Positions 15,140 through 23,159 of a DNA stretch of 64,000 bases are shown piece after piece (positions within the stretch are counted from its first letter, which is position 1; each line of letters opens with the position of its first letter). Source of the DNA: Rhodocaloribacter litoris. GTDB taxonomy: Bacteria; Bacteroidota; Rhodothermia; Rhodothermales; ISCAR-4553. The translations under genes were made by a program, and so were the position numbers. A model generated the notes under the pieces. The model saw nothing but the letters and a program-made list of their open reading frames with translations, was not told the origin of the DNA and did no database searches. The DNA is taken from assembly GCF_011682235.2 (NCBI RefSeq), contig NZ_CP076718.1, forward strand, positions 366,467 to 430,466, in the 5' to 3' direction.

Positions 15140-15688
15140 ATGACCAGACTCCCCCTTTTTCTCATCGCGACTACCTTCTCAGCCCTCATTCCGGTAACCA
15201 CATATGCCCAGAAGGAAGCCCCGCAGCCCGAAAGACCCCTTGTGTACGAGTGGCTCTTTGATGTCACCGTGGAGTTGGAGCCGTCCCTCGTCATCGGACC
15301 AACCGGTGCAGGACAGCGAGAGGTCTATCCCATTCGGAGTGGTTCGATCGAAGGACCGCACCTCCAGGCTGAAATCCTTCCTGGAGGCAACGACTGGGTG
15401 CTCCGGCGGGAGGACGGCAGCCTGCTGCTGGATATTCGCTCCGTGGCCAGAACCCGTGACGGGAACCTGATTAGCGCCGCCGGTCGCGGCTACTTCTCGT
15501 TGACTCCCCAGGGGATACAGCAGATGCAGGAAGGAAAACCGGTGCCCGCTTCTGAACAGTATTTCCGTGTGGCCTACACATTCGAGGCCGGCGCCGAGCC
15601 TTACGCCTGGCTCAATCGCACCCTCACGGTGGGGGTAGGTGAATTTCGCCCCGGTTGGGTGAAGGTGAGCGTCTACGCCATTCGTTGA
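15140..15688 (+). CDS. Secreted DUF3237 family protein
   Basis: A 182-residue protein. A signal peptide (MTRLPLFLIATTFSALIPVTTYAQ) is followed by the DUF3237 fold: YEWLFDVTVELEPSLVIGPT, the central GGNDWVLRREDGSLLLDIR and AAGRGYFSLTPQGIQQM, ending ANRT-type LNRTLTVGVGEFRPGWVKVSVY. DUF3237 proteins are small beta-barrel, lipocalin-like proteins of unknown function, often beside oxidoreductases. The ATG at 15140 is chosen because an AGAGG element precedes it and because it opens the signal peptide; a GTG lies 24 bases upstream. The hydrolase gene starts 26 bases after its stop. Confidence 0.8.
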   Translation: MTRLPLFLIATTFSALIPVTTYAQKEAPQPERPLVYEWLFDVTVELEPSLVIGPTGAGQREVYPIRSGSIEGPHLQAEILPGGNDWVLRREDGSLLLDIRSVARTRDGNLISAAGRGYFSLTPQGIQQMQEGKPVPASEQYFRVAYTFEAGAEPYAWLNRTLTVGVGEFRPGWVKVSVYAIR

Positions 15689-15714
15689 AGCTGCAGGGAA
15701 GGATGGCAATCGTC

Positions 15715-16593
15715 ATGAGCATGAGAAGATCCACCACCACAACCACCAACTCGGCTGAGGTGAACCGAGGCCAGGTCATCCACCAGGGCATCCGCTCCCC
15801 CTATCTGGAGAGCGGCAACCGGCACAGCGATGAAGCCGTCGTCTTTGTCCACGGCAACCCTGGCTCGTCGGAGGACTGGCGCGACCTGGTGGGCCGGGTG
15901 GGCAGCTTCGCCCGGTCCGTGGCCCCGGATATGCCCGGCTTCGGCCAGGCGGACAAGCCCAAAGACTTCGACTACACCGTGGAAGGCTACGCCCGCCACC
16001 TGGAGGGCATCCTCAACCACCTGGGCGTGCAGCGGGCGCACCTGGTGCTGCACGACTTCGGCGGGGCGTGGGGCCTGGCCTGGGCGGCCCAGCATCCCGA
16101 GCGGCTCCTCAGCGTGACCCTGATCAACATCGGCCTCATGCCCGGCTACCGCTGGCACTACCTGGCCCGCATCTGGCGCACGCCGCTTCTCGGCGAACTC
16201 TTCTTTGCCACCACCACCCGCACGGCCTTCGGCCTGTCGCTCCGGCACGGCAACCCCCGCGGCCTGCCCAAAGCCATGGTGGACCGGATGTACCGCGACC
16301 TGGACCGGGGCACCAAGCGGGCGGTGCTGCGCCTCTACCGGGCCACGAACAACCCCGGCCAGATGGCCGAAATGCTGGGGCCGCTCTTCCGGCAACTGGA
16401 CGTGCCGGCCCTGGTCATCTGGGGCGCGGCCGACCCGTACGTGCCGGTGCGTTTCGCGGAGCGCCAGCGGGCGTTCTTTCCCCGTGCCCGGATCGTCATT
16501 CTGGAGCAGAGCGGCCACTGGCCCTTCGCCGACGACCCGGAATCGGTGGCCGGTGCGCTCATTCCGTTCTTGCAAAAGCAACCGGAGGCGTAA
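15715..16593 (+). CDS. Alpha/beta hydrolase with an aspartate nucleophile (epoxide hydrolase/haloalkane dehalogenase-like)
   Basis: A 292-residue alpha/beta hydrolase. The oxyanion motif HGNPGSS is at 46-52, and the nucleophile elbow LVLHDFGGAWG places Asp at D114 instead of Ser. D240 in WGAADPYVP and H268 in SGHWPF complete the triad. An Asp nucleophile is typical of epoxide hydrolases (HDWGG) and haloalkane dehalogenases (QDWGG); the HGNP motif is closest to the latter. However, the Trp after the Asp that stabilises halide there is Phe here, so the substrate is open. The start is uncertain: ATG codons at 15703, 15715 and 15721 are in frame. 15715 has the best spacing to GGAAGG. The FAD enzyme gene follows 11 bases downstream. 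Confidence 0.82.
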   Translation: MSMRRSTTTTTNSAEVNRGQVIHQGIRSPYLESGNRHSDEAVVFVHGNPGSSEDWRDLVGRVGSFARSVAPDMPGFGQADKPKDFDYTVEGYARHLEGILNHLGVQRAHLVLHDFGGAWGLAWAAQHPERLLSVTLINIGLMPGYRWHYLARIWRTPLLGELFFATTTRTAFGLSLRHGNPRGLPKAMVDRMYRDLDRGTKRAVLRLYRATNNPGQMAEMLGPLFRQLDVPALVIWGAADPYVPVRFAERQRAFFPRARIVILEQSGHWPFADDPESVAGALIPFLQKQPEA

Positions 16594-16604
16594 AGGAGAC
16601 AACC

Positions 16605-17936
16605 ATGTCAGGTCGAAACCATGCCGTCGTCATCGGCGCCAGCATGGGCGGGCTGCTGGCCGCCCGGGCGCTGGCCGACTTTTACCAGCAGGTGACCCTC
16701 ATCGAGCGGGACGCCTTCCCGCCCATCGGCGAGAACCGCAAGGGGGTACCCCAGGGCTGGCATACCCACGTGCTGCTCTTGCGGGGCGGTGAGGTTCTGG
16801 AGGGCATGTTCCCCGGCCTGACCGCCGACCTGATGGCACGGGGCGCGCCATTCCTCGACCGGCCCGAGAAGGAGCTGATCTGGTTCGACGGCGGCGGCTA
16901 TCACGCCCGTTTCACCAATGAGGACGGCCGTCTCGGCGCGCTGTGCGTCAGCCGGCCCCTGCTGGAAGGGTATGTGCGGCAGCGGCTGCTGGCCCTGCCC
17001 CATGTGATGGCCATCGAACAGTGTGACGCGCTGGGGCTGGTGCCGTCGGAGCGCGGCGGGCGGGTGCGTGGGGTGCGCCTGCTGCGCCGGGCCGGCGGCA
17101 GCGCCGAAGAGGTGCTGGAGGCGGATCTGGTGGTGGACGCCACGGGGCGGGGGTCCCGGGCGCCGAAATGGCTGGAAGAGATGGGCTACGCCCCGCCGGA
17201 GGAGGAGCAGGTGACCATCCATGTGGGCTACAGCACCCGGCTTTACCGCCGCCCGTTGGAGCAGCAGAACGGCGTCAAAGCGATCCTGATTACGCCTTCA
17301 CCTCACTTGAAGCGAGGCGGTGTGATGCTGCCCCAGGAAGGCGAACGCTGGATCGTTGGCTTGGTCGGGTATCGAGGCGATTATCCACCGTCGGATGAGG
17401 CGGGTTTTCTGGCCTTTGCCCGGAGCCTGGCTGCTCCCGATATTTACGACATGATAAAAGATGCGGAGCCGCTGTCAGACATCATCACCTACCGCTTCAA
17501 GGCCAGCCTGCGTCACCGTTACGAACGGCTGACTCGTTTCCCGGAAGGCTTTCTGGTATTCGGGGACGCGCTGTGCAGCTTCAACCCGATTTATGGTCAG
17601 GGAATGTCGGTGGCGGCCATGGAGGCGCGCGACCTGCAGGATGAACTGCGGCGGGGAAACGAAGCGTTGTGGCGGCGTTTCTTCCGCCGGGTGGCGCGGA
17701 GCATCGACATGCCCTGGCAGATCGTCGTGAGCGGCGACCTGCGCTTCCCGGAAGCGGAAGGGAAACGCACGCCGGCCATCCGCTTCATCAACGCCTACAT
17801 GGCGCGGCTGCACCAGGCGGCACACCGGGACCCGGTGGTGGCCCGGGCCTTCAACGAGGTGGCCGGCCTGGTGGCGCCGCCCCAGAGCCTGATGCGGCCG
17901 GGCATCGTGTGGCGGGTGTGCAGTCACGCTTCTTAA
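16605..17936 (+). CDS. FAD-dependent monooxygenase-like oxidoreductase
   Basis: A 443-residue flavoprotein of the PHBH/squalene epoxidase-like superfamily. The Rossmann dinucleotide motif is VVIGASMGGLLAARAL (8-23). The second FAD motif, GDALCSFNPIYGQGMS, lies near residue 320, with DATGRGSRAPKWL between them. Such enzymes hydroxylate or epoxidise hydrophobic or aromatic substrates with NAD(P)H and O2 in the cytoplasm. RKGVPQGWHTHVLL is a conserved segment of a clade common in actinobacteria and Chloroflexi. An AAAGGAGA ribosome site precedes the ATG. It lies 11 bases from the hydrolase gene, suggesting a two-enzyme operon. Confidence 0.83.
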   Translation: MSGRNHAVVIGASMGGLLAARALADFYQQVTLIERDAFPPIGENRKGVPQGWHTHVLLLRGGEVLEGMFPGLTADLMARGAPFLDRPEKELIWFDGGGYHARFTNEDGRLGALCVSRPLLEGYVRQRLLALPHVMAIEQCDALGLVPSERGGRVRGVRLLRRAGGSAEEVLEADLVVDATGRGSRAPKWLEEMGYAPPEEEQVTIHVGYSTRLYRRPLEQQNGVKAILITPSPHLKRGGVMLPQEGERWIVGLVGYRGDYPPSDEAGFLAFARSLAAPDIYDMIKDAEPLSDIITYRFKASLRHRYERLTRFPEGFLVFGDALCSFNPIYGQGMSVAAMEARDLQDELRRGNEALWRRFFRRVARSIDMPWQIVVSGDLRFPEAEGKRTPAIRFINAYMARLHQAAHRDPVVARAFNEVAGLVAPPQSLMRPGIVWRVCSHAS

Positions 17937-18036
17937 CCCTGTCGTCGCAGGGCAGCCCGGGCAACGGACCACCGGCAGGGTCCGTGCGAGCACGCATCAC
18001 CGGTCCGGCGTCTCTCGTCACGTCCCACCGAGACAT

Positions 18037-18073
18037 GAAAACGCCCCGAAAAGGTCCGGCCGATTCGGGGCGT
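18037..18073 (-). terminator. Terminator after tRNA-Gln
   Basis: On the minus strand ACGCCCCGAA (18064-18073) pairs with TTCGGGGCGT (18041-18050) around a 13-base loop. The T-run TTTT follows at 18040-18037. It lies 10 bases past the tRNA 3' end and fits an intrinsic terminator for the tRNA. Confidence 0.75.
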
Positions 18074-18082
18074 CCTGCGAGG

Positions 18083-18155
18083 CTGCCCTGCCAGGATTCG
18101 AACCTGGAACCCCCTGATCCAGAGTCAGGTGCTCTGCCAATTGAGCTACAGGGCA
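18083..18155 (-). tRNA. tRNA-Gln (CTG anticodon)
   Basis: A 73-base cloverleaf on the minus strand. The acceptor stem TGCCCTG pairs with CAGGGCA, the D-arm is GCTC/GAGC, and the anticodon stem CCTGA/TCAGG encloses loop CTCTGGA, giving anticodon CTG for Gln codon CAG. The T-arm is CCAGG TTCGAAT CCTGG, with discriminator base G. No CCA is encoded. It marks the right side of the accessory block, and its 3' end points toward that block. Confidence 0.97.
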
Positions 18156-18243
18156 AAGATAGCTTGCAAGCTACGGCGGTTTATCGCGATTCGCAAACGA
18201 ACGGTTCCCCGCCGCCCCGGCTGTCACCGATCTTTATCGACTC

Positions 18244-19014
18244 TTAAACGTCCGTCACGGTTGCCAGGGCATCGACGGCTTCGACGGGCACCCCGCGCCA
18301 GGCGGCCACCTGCGCGACGATCTGCCCCCGAACCCGGTCCCGCAACGCGGCCGTGTCCCCGGAGCGAAGGCCGGCCGTCTCCACCGGCGGCAGCACCCTG
18401 AGCCGGATCGTCGAGGGTTCTCCGAAACGCCAGCTATCTTTCGGCAGGGCGTTGAAGCTGCCGTCGAGCACCAGCGGCAGCACCGGCACGCCGGCCTTGA
18501 TCGCCAGGCGAAAAGCCCCGTCGTTGAATGCATAAACCCGTCCGTCGCGGGAGCGCGTGCCCTCCGGAAAGAACATCACCGAGCACCTGTTTTCGAGCAC
18601 CCGTCGCGCCGCCACCAGCACCCGCGCCCGGCTCATCTGCTCGCCCCGTTCCACCGGGATGTCGCCCGCCAGCCGCATCATCCACCCCACCACCGGTACC
18701 CTGAACAGCTCGGCCTTCGCCACCCACTTCATGTCCCAGGGCAACCGGCTGATGACGGGAATATCTACATTCGACTGGTGGTTGCATACCACCACATAGG
18801 GACGGCGCGGGTCCTCGATCCGCTCGCCGGAGACCTCCACCCGCCAGAACGGGTTGACCCGGGTCATGGCCGCCCCCAGGCGCCGGAACCACCGACCCGT
18901 GGTATAGCGGGCCGGATCCCGGTCGAACAGGCGGATGAGGGCCAGCAGTGGCAGCCAGAGCAGGATGAGGAGCACATTGGAAGACCAGACCCAGAGGGAG
19001 CGGAGGGTGGTCAT
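18244..19014 (-). CDS. plsC: 1-acyl-sn-glycerol-3-phosphate acyltransferase
   Basis: A 256-residue membrane acyltransferase. Residues about 10-30 form a hydrophobic helix. The catalytic H-x4-D motif is CNHQSNVD (H79, D84). Block III FFPEGTRS is at 148-155, and block IV lies near GVPVLPLVLDG. It transfers an acyl group to lysophosphatidate to make phosphatidate at the cytoplasmic membrane. The length is normal for PlsC. It is followed on the same strand by the sulfotransferase-like gene upstream (ending at 19120), with about 105 bases between. Confidence 0.93.
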   Translation of the reverse strand: MTTLRSLWVWSSNVLLILLWLPLLALIRLFDRDPARYTTGRWFRRLGAAMTRVNPFWRVEVSGERIEDPRRPYVVVCNHQSNVDIPVISRLPWDMKWVAKAELFRVPVVGWMMRLAGDIPVERGEQMSRARVLVAARRVLENRCSVMFFPEGTRSRDGRVYAFNDGAFRLAIKAGVPVLPLVLDGSFNALPKDSWRFGEPSTIRLRVLPPVETAGLRSGDTAALRDRVRGQIVAQVAAWRGVPVEAVDALATVTDV

Positions 19015-19119
19015 GACGGATCGTTCGGGTTGAGCGACACAGGGGAACCGGAAAGAAACGTCCGGACGGCCACGGACGTTTCACCGGCCCGCGCGGTGCT
19101 GGCTCCCCCCGCGAATGCA

Positions 19120-20232
19120 TCAGGCCCCTCGACCCTGCGCGAGGTGCCCTGTGCGCCCACCCCAGGCCGGCACCGGTGCGACCGTAGCGGCTCCCTCCGC
19201 CCCGGCAAACGACGCCCGGAGCACGGAGGCCACCCGCTGCAGGAACGGCTCCAGCATACCCCGCCGCTGGGGTTCGGGCAGCCGCTCCCGCCAGAAGGCC
19301 GCCGTGCGACGCAACCGCCCGGCGACCTCGGCCAGCGCCACGGGAACGGGCGGTTCCGCGCACACCGGCTCCCGGAAAAGCACGCCGTCCCGGCGACCGA
19401 GGAAAACACGGGCCAGACGGGCGTTCGACGCGGCATGAGCGGCCACGAGGCGCTCGCGGGTGGCCGGATCGAACAATGAGAAGGGCCCATGCGGGCGGCG
19501 CTCTCCCGTCGCCTGCAACAGCTGGGCGAGCAGCTTCCGCTCGTTCCCGTCGAAGACGGCGTTGCACCGGCGCGCGATCTCCACGGCCACCCGGTCGTAG
19601 CCCACTCCCACCGGCGACGACGGCTCTCCTTCTTCCGGCCACGGCATCCCGGCGACGGTGAAAAAATCCAGCACGGTATCGCCCCCGGCAAGCTGAGCCC
19701 GCTCGTAGGGTCGCACGTGTACCCGCTCGCGGCCGAAGTAGGCGGCAAAGGCCTCGGCCAGCCGGTACCAGTCGTAGGTGACCGGGTCGAGGCCGGCCAA
19801 GAACGTGCGGGCGTCCCACGTCTTTCCGGCCCGGACGGCCTCGGCATAACGCGACTCGAGGAAGAGATCCTGGCGGCGTACATAGAGGAACACGTCCGTC
19901 TCGAAGGAACGGGTGACGTGCCGGAGGTTGTGCGCCAGGCGACCGGCGTCTGCATAGCCGTTACAGGCCCTGCCGGAAAAGCCTTCGCAGCTCCAGATGA
20001 GCGTCCCGGCGCGGACACGACGGGCCAGTGCCTCCACCCGATCACATTCCAGATCGAGTCTCACCTTGAAAGCCGGCTCGAGCGCGTGCAGGGTCCGGTG
20101 ATACGCCGGGCTCGCCGGCCAGAACGCATAGCCCGCCCTTTGCAGGAGGTTGGTCTGCCCGGCGAGCACCCGCTGAAGCGCCCGTGCGCCCGTCCTGTGC
20201 GTACCGATGTGAAGGAGGAGCCGCCTGACCAT
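19120..20232 (-). CDS. Sulfotransferase-like P-loop protein
   Basis: A 370-residue protein starting MVRRLLLHIGTHRTGARALQ. The N-terminal HIGTHKTGTTALQ-type P-loop of sulfotransferase-superfamily proteins is recognisable, but the usual TGTT is altered to TGAR. Later segments such as FLYVRRQDLFLESRYAEAVR and DPVTYDWYRLAEAFAAYFGR follow the same family's plan. These proteins resemble PAPS-dependent transferases acting on surface glycans or lipids. Whether this one is active is doubtful given the loop change. The ATG at 20232 follows a GGGGCGG element; upstream frame is not coding-like. It is divergent from ribD. Confidence 0.65.
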   Translation of the reverse strand: MVRRLLLHIGTHRTGARALQRVLAGQTNLLQRAGYAFWPASPAYHRTLHALEPAFKVRLDLECDRVEALARRVRAGTLIWSCEGFSGRACNGYADAGRLAHNLRHVTRSFETDVFLYVRRQDLFLESRYAEAVRAGKTWDARTFLAGLDPVTYDWYRLAEAFAAYFGRERVHVRPYERAQLAGGDTVLDFFTVAGMPWPEEGEPSSPVGVGYDRVAVEIARRCNAVFDGNERKLLAQLLQATGERRPHGPFSLFDPATRERLVAAHAASNARLARVFLGRRDGVLFREPVCAEPPVPVALAEVAGRLRRTAAFWRERLPEPQRRGMLEPFLQRVASVLRASFAGAEGAATVAPVPAWGGRTGHLAQGRGA

Positions 20233-20413
20233 GTGAAGCCGCCCCGAAGCATCCGTGAAGATTTCGTGCGTCGTTCCCCGTGTTTCGACAACTTCCGTTC
20301 CACTTGCCCCACGCCGGTGGGGAAATCCCTTGCCGGAGTGAACCGTAATACCGAAGTTCGCGGAGCACGCTGATTCGTCATCATGCGCCGCGTGCACGCG
20401 CGGTCCACACGGC

Positions 20414-21553
20414 ATGCCCGAACACACGCACGAACGGTGGATGCGCCGGTGCCTGGAGCTGGCGGCGCGGGGGGCCGGGCATGTCAGCCCGAACCCGATG
20501 GTGGGCGCGGTGCTCGTCGGGCCGGACGGGCGACGGCTGGGAGAAGGCTGGCACCGGGTCTACGGCGGCCCGCACGCCGAGGTCTTCGCCATCGAGGAGG
20601 CCGAACGACGGCACGGCGCGGCAGCCCTGCACACGGCCACCCTCTACGTCAACCTGGAGCCGTGCAGCCACCACGGCAAGACGCCGCCGTGTGCCGACCT
20701 CATCGTGGCGAAGGGCATCCCCCGCGTGGTGGTGGGGATGGAGGACCCCTTTCCCGCCGTCTCGGGGCGCGGGCTGGCCCGCCTGCGCGCCCACGGGGTA
20801 GCCGTCACGACCGGCGTGCTGGAGGCGGCCTGCCGCCGGCTGAACGAGGCGTTCGTCCACCACGTACGGACAGGCCGGCCGCTCGTCACGTTGAAGGTGG
20901 CCCAGACGCTCGACGGCCGCGTCGCCACCGCCACGGGTGATGCCCGGTGGATCTCGGGCGAGGCGGCCCGGCGGCTCGTACACCGCTGGCGGTCCGAGCT
21001 CGATGCCGTGCTCGTGGGCAGCGGCACGGCCCGCGCCGACGACCCGGCCCTGACGGTCCGCCACGTCGCGGGGCGCCAGCCGGCACGCCTCGTGCTCGAC
21101 CGCACCGGCACGCTCCCCCCCACCCTCCGCCTGTTCACCGACGAGCATGCCGCCCGCACCGTCGCCGTCGTCGGGCCGGAGGCTGCCCCGCCTTATGCCC
21201 GGGCTCTCCTCCGCGCCGGCGGCGCCCTCCTGCACCTCCCCACCGCCGGCGGTCACCTCGACCTCCCGGCCCTCCTCGACCGGCTCGGCCGGGACGGCGG
21301 GCGCGACGGCGGGCGTCCCCTCCAGTCCCTCCTCGTCGAAGCCGGCCCGGGCCTGGCCTCGGCCCTCTTCGCCCAGGACCTCGTGGACCGCTACTTCGTC
21401 TTCATCGCCCCCAGAGTCCTCGGCGGCGGGCTACCCGCGCTCTCCCTTCCCGGCCCCGAGCGCATGGCCGAAGCCCGCACCTTCGCCGAACACCGCTGGA
21501 CCCGCACCGGCGACGACCTGCTCTTCCAGGGCTACCGCCATCCTGTTTCGTAA
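20414..21553 (+). CDS. ribD: Bifunctional riboflavin biosynthesis deaminase/reductase
   Basis: A 379-residue RibD. The N-terminal deaminase domain has the zinc motif HAEVFAI (H54, E56) and NLEPCSHHGKTPPC (C84, C93). The C-terminal reductase domain has LKVAQTLDGRVA and GDARWISG, ending near LGGGLPAL. It converts 2,5-diamino-6-ribosylamino-4-pyrimidinone 5'-phosphate, by deamination then NADPH reduction, to the ribitylamino uracil phosphate, the second and third steps of riboflavin synthesis in the cytoplasm. No other rib genes are adjacent here. Confidence 0.96.
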   Translation: MPEHTHERWMRRCLELAARGAGHVSPNPMVGAVLVGPDGRRLGEGWHRVYGGPHAEVFAIEEAERRHGAAALHTATLYVNLEPCSHHGKTPPCADLIVAKGIPRVVVGMEDPFPAVSGRGLARLRAHGVAVTTGVLEAACRRLNEAFVHHVRTGRPLVTLKVAQTLDGRVATATGDARWISGEAARRLVHRWRSELDAVLVGSGTARADDPALTVRHVAGRQPARLVLDRTGTLPPTLRLFTDEHAARTVAVVGPEAAPPYARALLRAGGALLHLPTAGGHLDLPALLDRLGRDGGRDGGRPLQSLLVEAGPGLASALFAQDLVDRYFVFIAPRVLGGGLPALSLPGPERMAEARTFAEHRWTRTGDDLLFQGYRHPVS

Positions 21554-21588
21554 ACGCACCATGGCCCCACAACGCCCCGGCCATTTGC

Positions 21589-22281
21589 TCACTCCACACC
21601 CAGGGTGGCGGGGTCGACTTCGACGAGCTTGCTTTTGAGAAAGGCCAGCGTCCGGGACGGGAATTTTCGGACGAGGCGGTAGTCGTGTGTGGCCATGAGC
21701 ACCGTCATCCCCTGGCGATGCAGGCCCAGGAGCAGCTTCTGGATCTCGTCGGCGACGGCGGGGTCGAGGTTGCCGGTCGGTTCGTCGGCCAGCAGGATCC
21801 ACGGCTCGTTGACGATGGCCCGCGCAATGACCACGCGCTGCTGTTCACCGCCCGAGAGCTCGTGCGGATAGCGCTTGCGCTTGTGGCTCAGCCCCACCCG
21901 CGCCAGCACCTGCAGCACCCGGTTTTTCACCATCGCGCCCCGCTTCCCGGTGGCGTAGAGGGCGAAGGCCACGTTGTCGAAGACGTTCCGGTCCGGCAGG
22001 AGCTGGAAGTCCTGGAAGACGATCCCGAGCGAGCGCCGCAGGTAGGGGATTTCGCGGGGCTGGATGGTGTCGCTGCGGTAGTCCCCTACCCGGACCAGCC
22101 CGGCATCCGGCTTCAGGTCCATGTACATCAGGCGCAGCAGTGTCGTCTTGCCGCTGCCGGTGGGGCCGATGAGGTAGACCATCTCGCCCCGGTCGATGCG
22201 CAGCGAGAGGTCTTCGAAGACCGTGCGCCGGGAGCCGTCCGGGAGCGGATGGGAAACCGTGACGTTTCGTAGCTCGATCAC
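21589..22281 (-). CDS. ftsE: FtsE-like cell division ABC transporter ATP-binding protein
   Basis: A 230-residue ABC ATPase. Walker A is GPTGSGKTTL (39-48), the Q-loop is FQDFQLLPDRNVFDN, the signature is ELSGGEQQRV, Walker B is ILLADEPTGNLD, and the switch is ATHDY. The sequence VFQDFQLLPDRNVFDNVAFAL is characteristic of FtsE. FtsE with the membrane protein FtsX controls peptidoglycan hydrolases at the septum. No ftsX is adjacent in this window. It is the last gene of the minus-strand nrnA-pepA-pdxA-methyltransferase-ftsE run, starting 48 bases after the methyltransferase stop. Confidence 0.88.
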   Translation of the reverse strand: MIELRNVTVSHPLPDGSRRTVFEDLSLRIDRGEMVYLIGPTGSGKTTLLRLMYMDLKPDAGLVRVGDYRSDTIQPREIPYLRRSLGIVFQDFQLLPDRNVFDNVAFALYATGKRGAMVKNRVLQVLARVGLSHKRKRYPHELSGGEQQRVVIARAIVNEPWILLADEPTGNLDPAVADEIQKLLLGLHRQGMTVLMATHDYRLVRKFPSRTLAFLKSKLVEVDPATLGVE

Positions 22282-22329
22282 GATGGTTCCGTAGGTGTCG
22301 AACGTTGCGAGAAGCGGTGCCTCGCCCGC

Positions 22330-23109
22330 TCAGGGACGGGCCGGCGGCCGTCGTGCGACCCAGTGGATCCGCTCGGAATCCGCGTGGGCCGGCTCGTGCG
22401 TGAACCCGTCGTAGGCCGCCACGACCTCGAACCCGGCCGCCTCGACCGGCCCGCGGACTTCCTCCATCGTATAGGCGCGCTGCACATGCGCCTCGAAGAA
22501 GGATTGCCCGGCCACGGTGATCTCGAACGTCGTCGTATGCAGGCGGCGCCCGGGGTCGTAATGGCTCGTACGCCGGAACGCGAACGCATCCGCCCCGCCT
22601 TCGTCCTCGAAGAAGGCCTCGTTGTTGAGGGAGTTGGCGGGGGTGCTCTGGTCGAAGACAAAGAGGCCGCCGGGCTTGAGGGCCCGGAAGGTGCACCGGA
22701 AAAGATCGTGCAGGCGGGCTTCTTCCAGAAGATAGTTCAGCCCGTCGTAGAGCAGCACGACGGCGTCGACGGGCGTTTGCACGCGGTAGTTGGTGAAGTC
22801 GGCGACCTCGAACTGGATGGAGGGCCCCAGCAGCTCGGCCTTGGCCCGGGCCACGCGGATCATCTGGGGCACGGCGTCGGTGCCGGCATAGCGATACGGC
22901 CCCAGCGGGGCCAGCTCGAAGGCAAGCGAACCCGTTCCGCACCCCAGTTCGAGGATCGTCTCCACGTCGCCGTGGTGGCGTTCGAGCAACTCGTGCACGT
23001 AGGCCGCCCAGAGCGCGTAATCGACGTGTTCCATCACCACGTCGTAGCCGGCGGCCAGCACCGTGTAGGGCGGCACCTGACGAGGTTCTTTCGAAACGGG
23101 AGTCGGCAT
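22330..23109 (-). CDS. Class I SAM-dependent methyltransferase
   Basis: A 259-residue methyltransferase. Motif I is ILELGCGTGSLAFEL (near residue 50), motif II/III lies in YAGTDAVPQMIRVAR, and VDAVVLLYDGLNYLLEEARL and FRALKPGGLFVFDQST follow. The fold is a Rossmann class I enzyme; the substrate is not apparent. The ATG at 23109 is chosen because VLAAGYDVVMEHVDYALWA, the family's start, follows closely. The frame stays open upstream, but that part overlaps pdxA and is shadow coding. It lies between pdxA and ftsE in the same operon. Confidence 0.85.
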   Translation of the reverse strand: MPTPVSKEPRQVPPYTVLAAGYDVVMEHVDYALWAAYVHELLERHHGDVETILELGCGTGSLAFELAPLGPYRYAGTDAVPQMIRVARAKAELLGPSIQFEVADFTNYRVQTPVDAVVLLYDGLNYLLEEARLHDLFRCTFRALKPGGLFVFDQSTPANSLNNEAFFEDEGGADAFAFRRTSHYDPGRRLHTTTFEITVAGQSFFEAHVQRAYTMEEVRGPVEAAGFEVVAAYDGFTHEPAHADSERIHWVARRPPARP

Positions 23110-23159
23110 GGTCGGGCGTCGGGGCTCGGGTTGTCTGCGGCCCGGCGGGCCGCGCCCGC

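Noticed and set aside
14998..15294. Minus-strand frame with a signal-peptide-like stretch
   Set aside because: No start with a ribosome site, no partner and half of it overlaps the DUF3237 gene. It could be a remnant, but there is no support for a gene.
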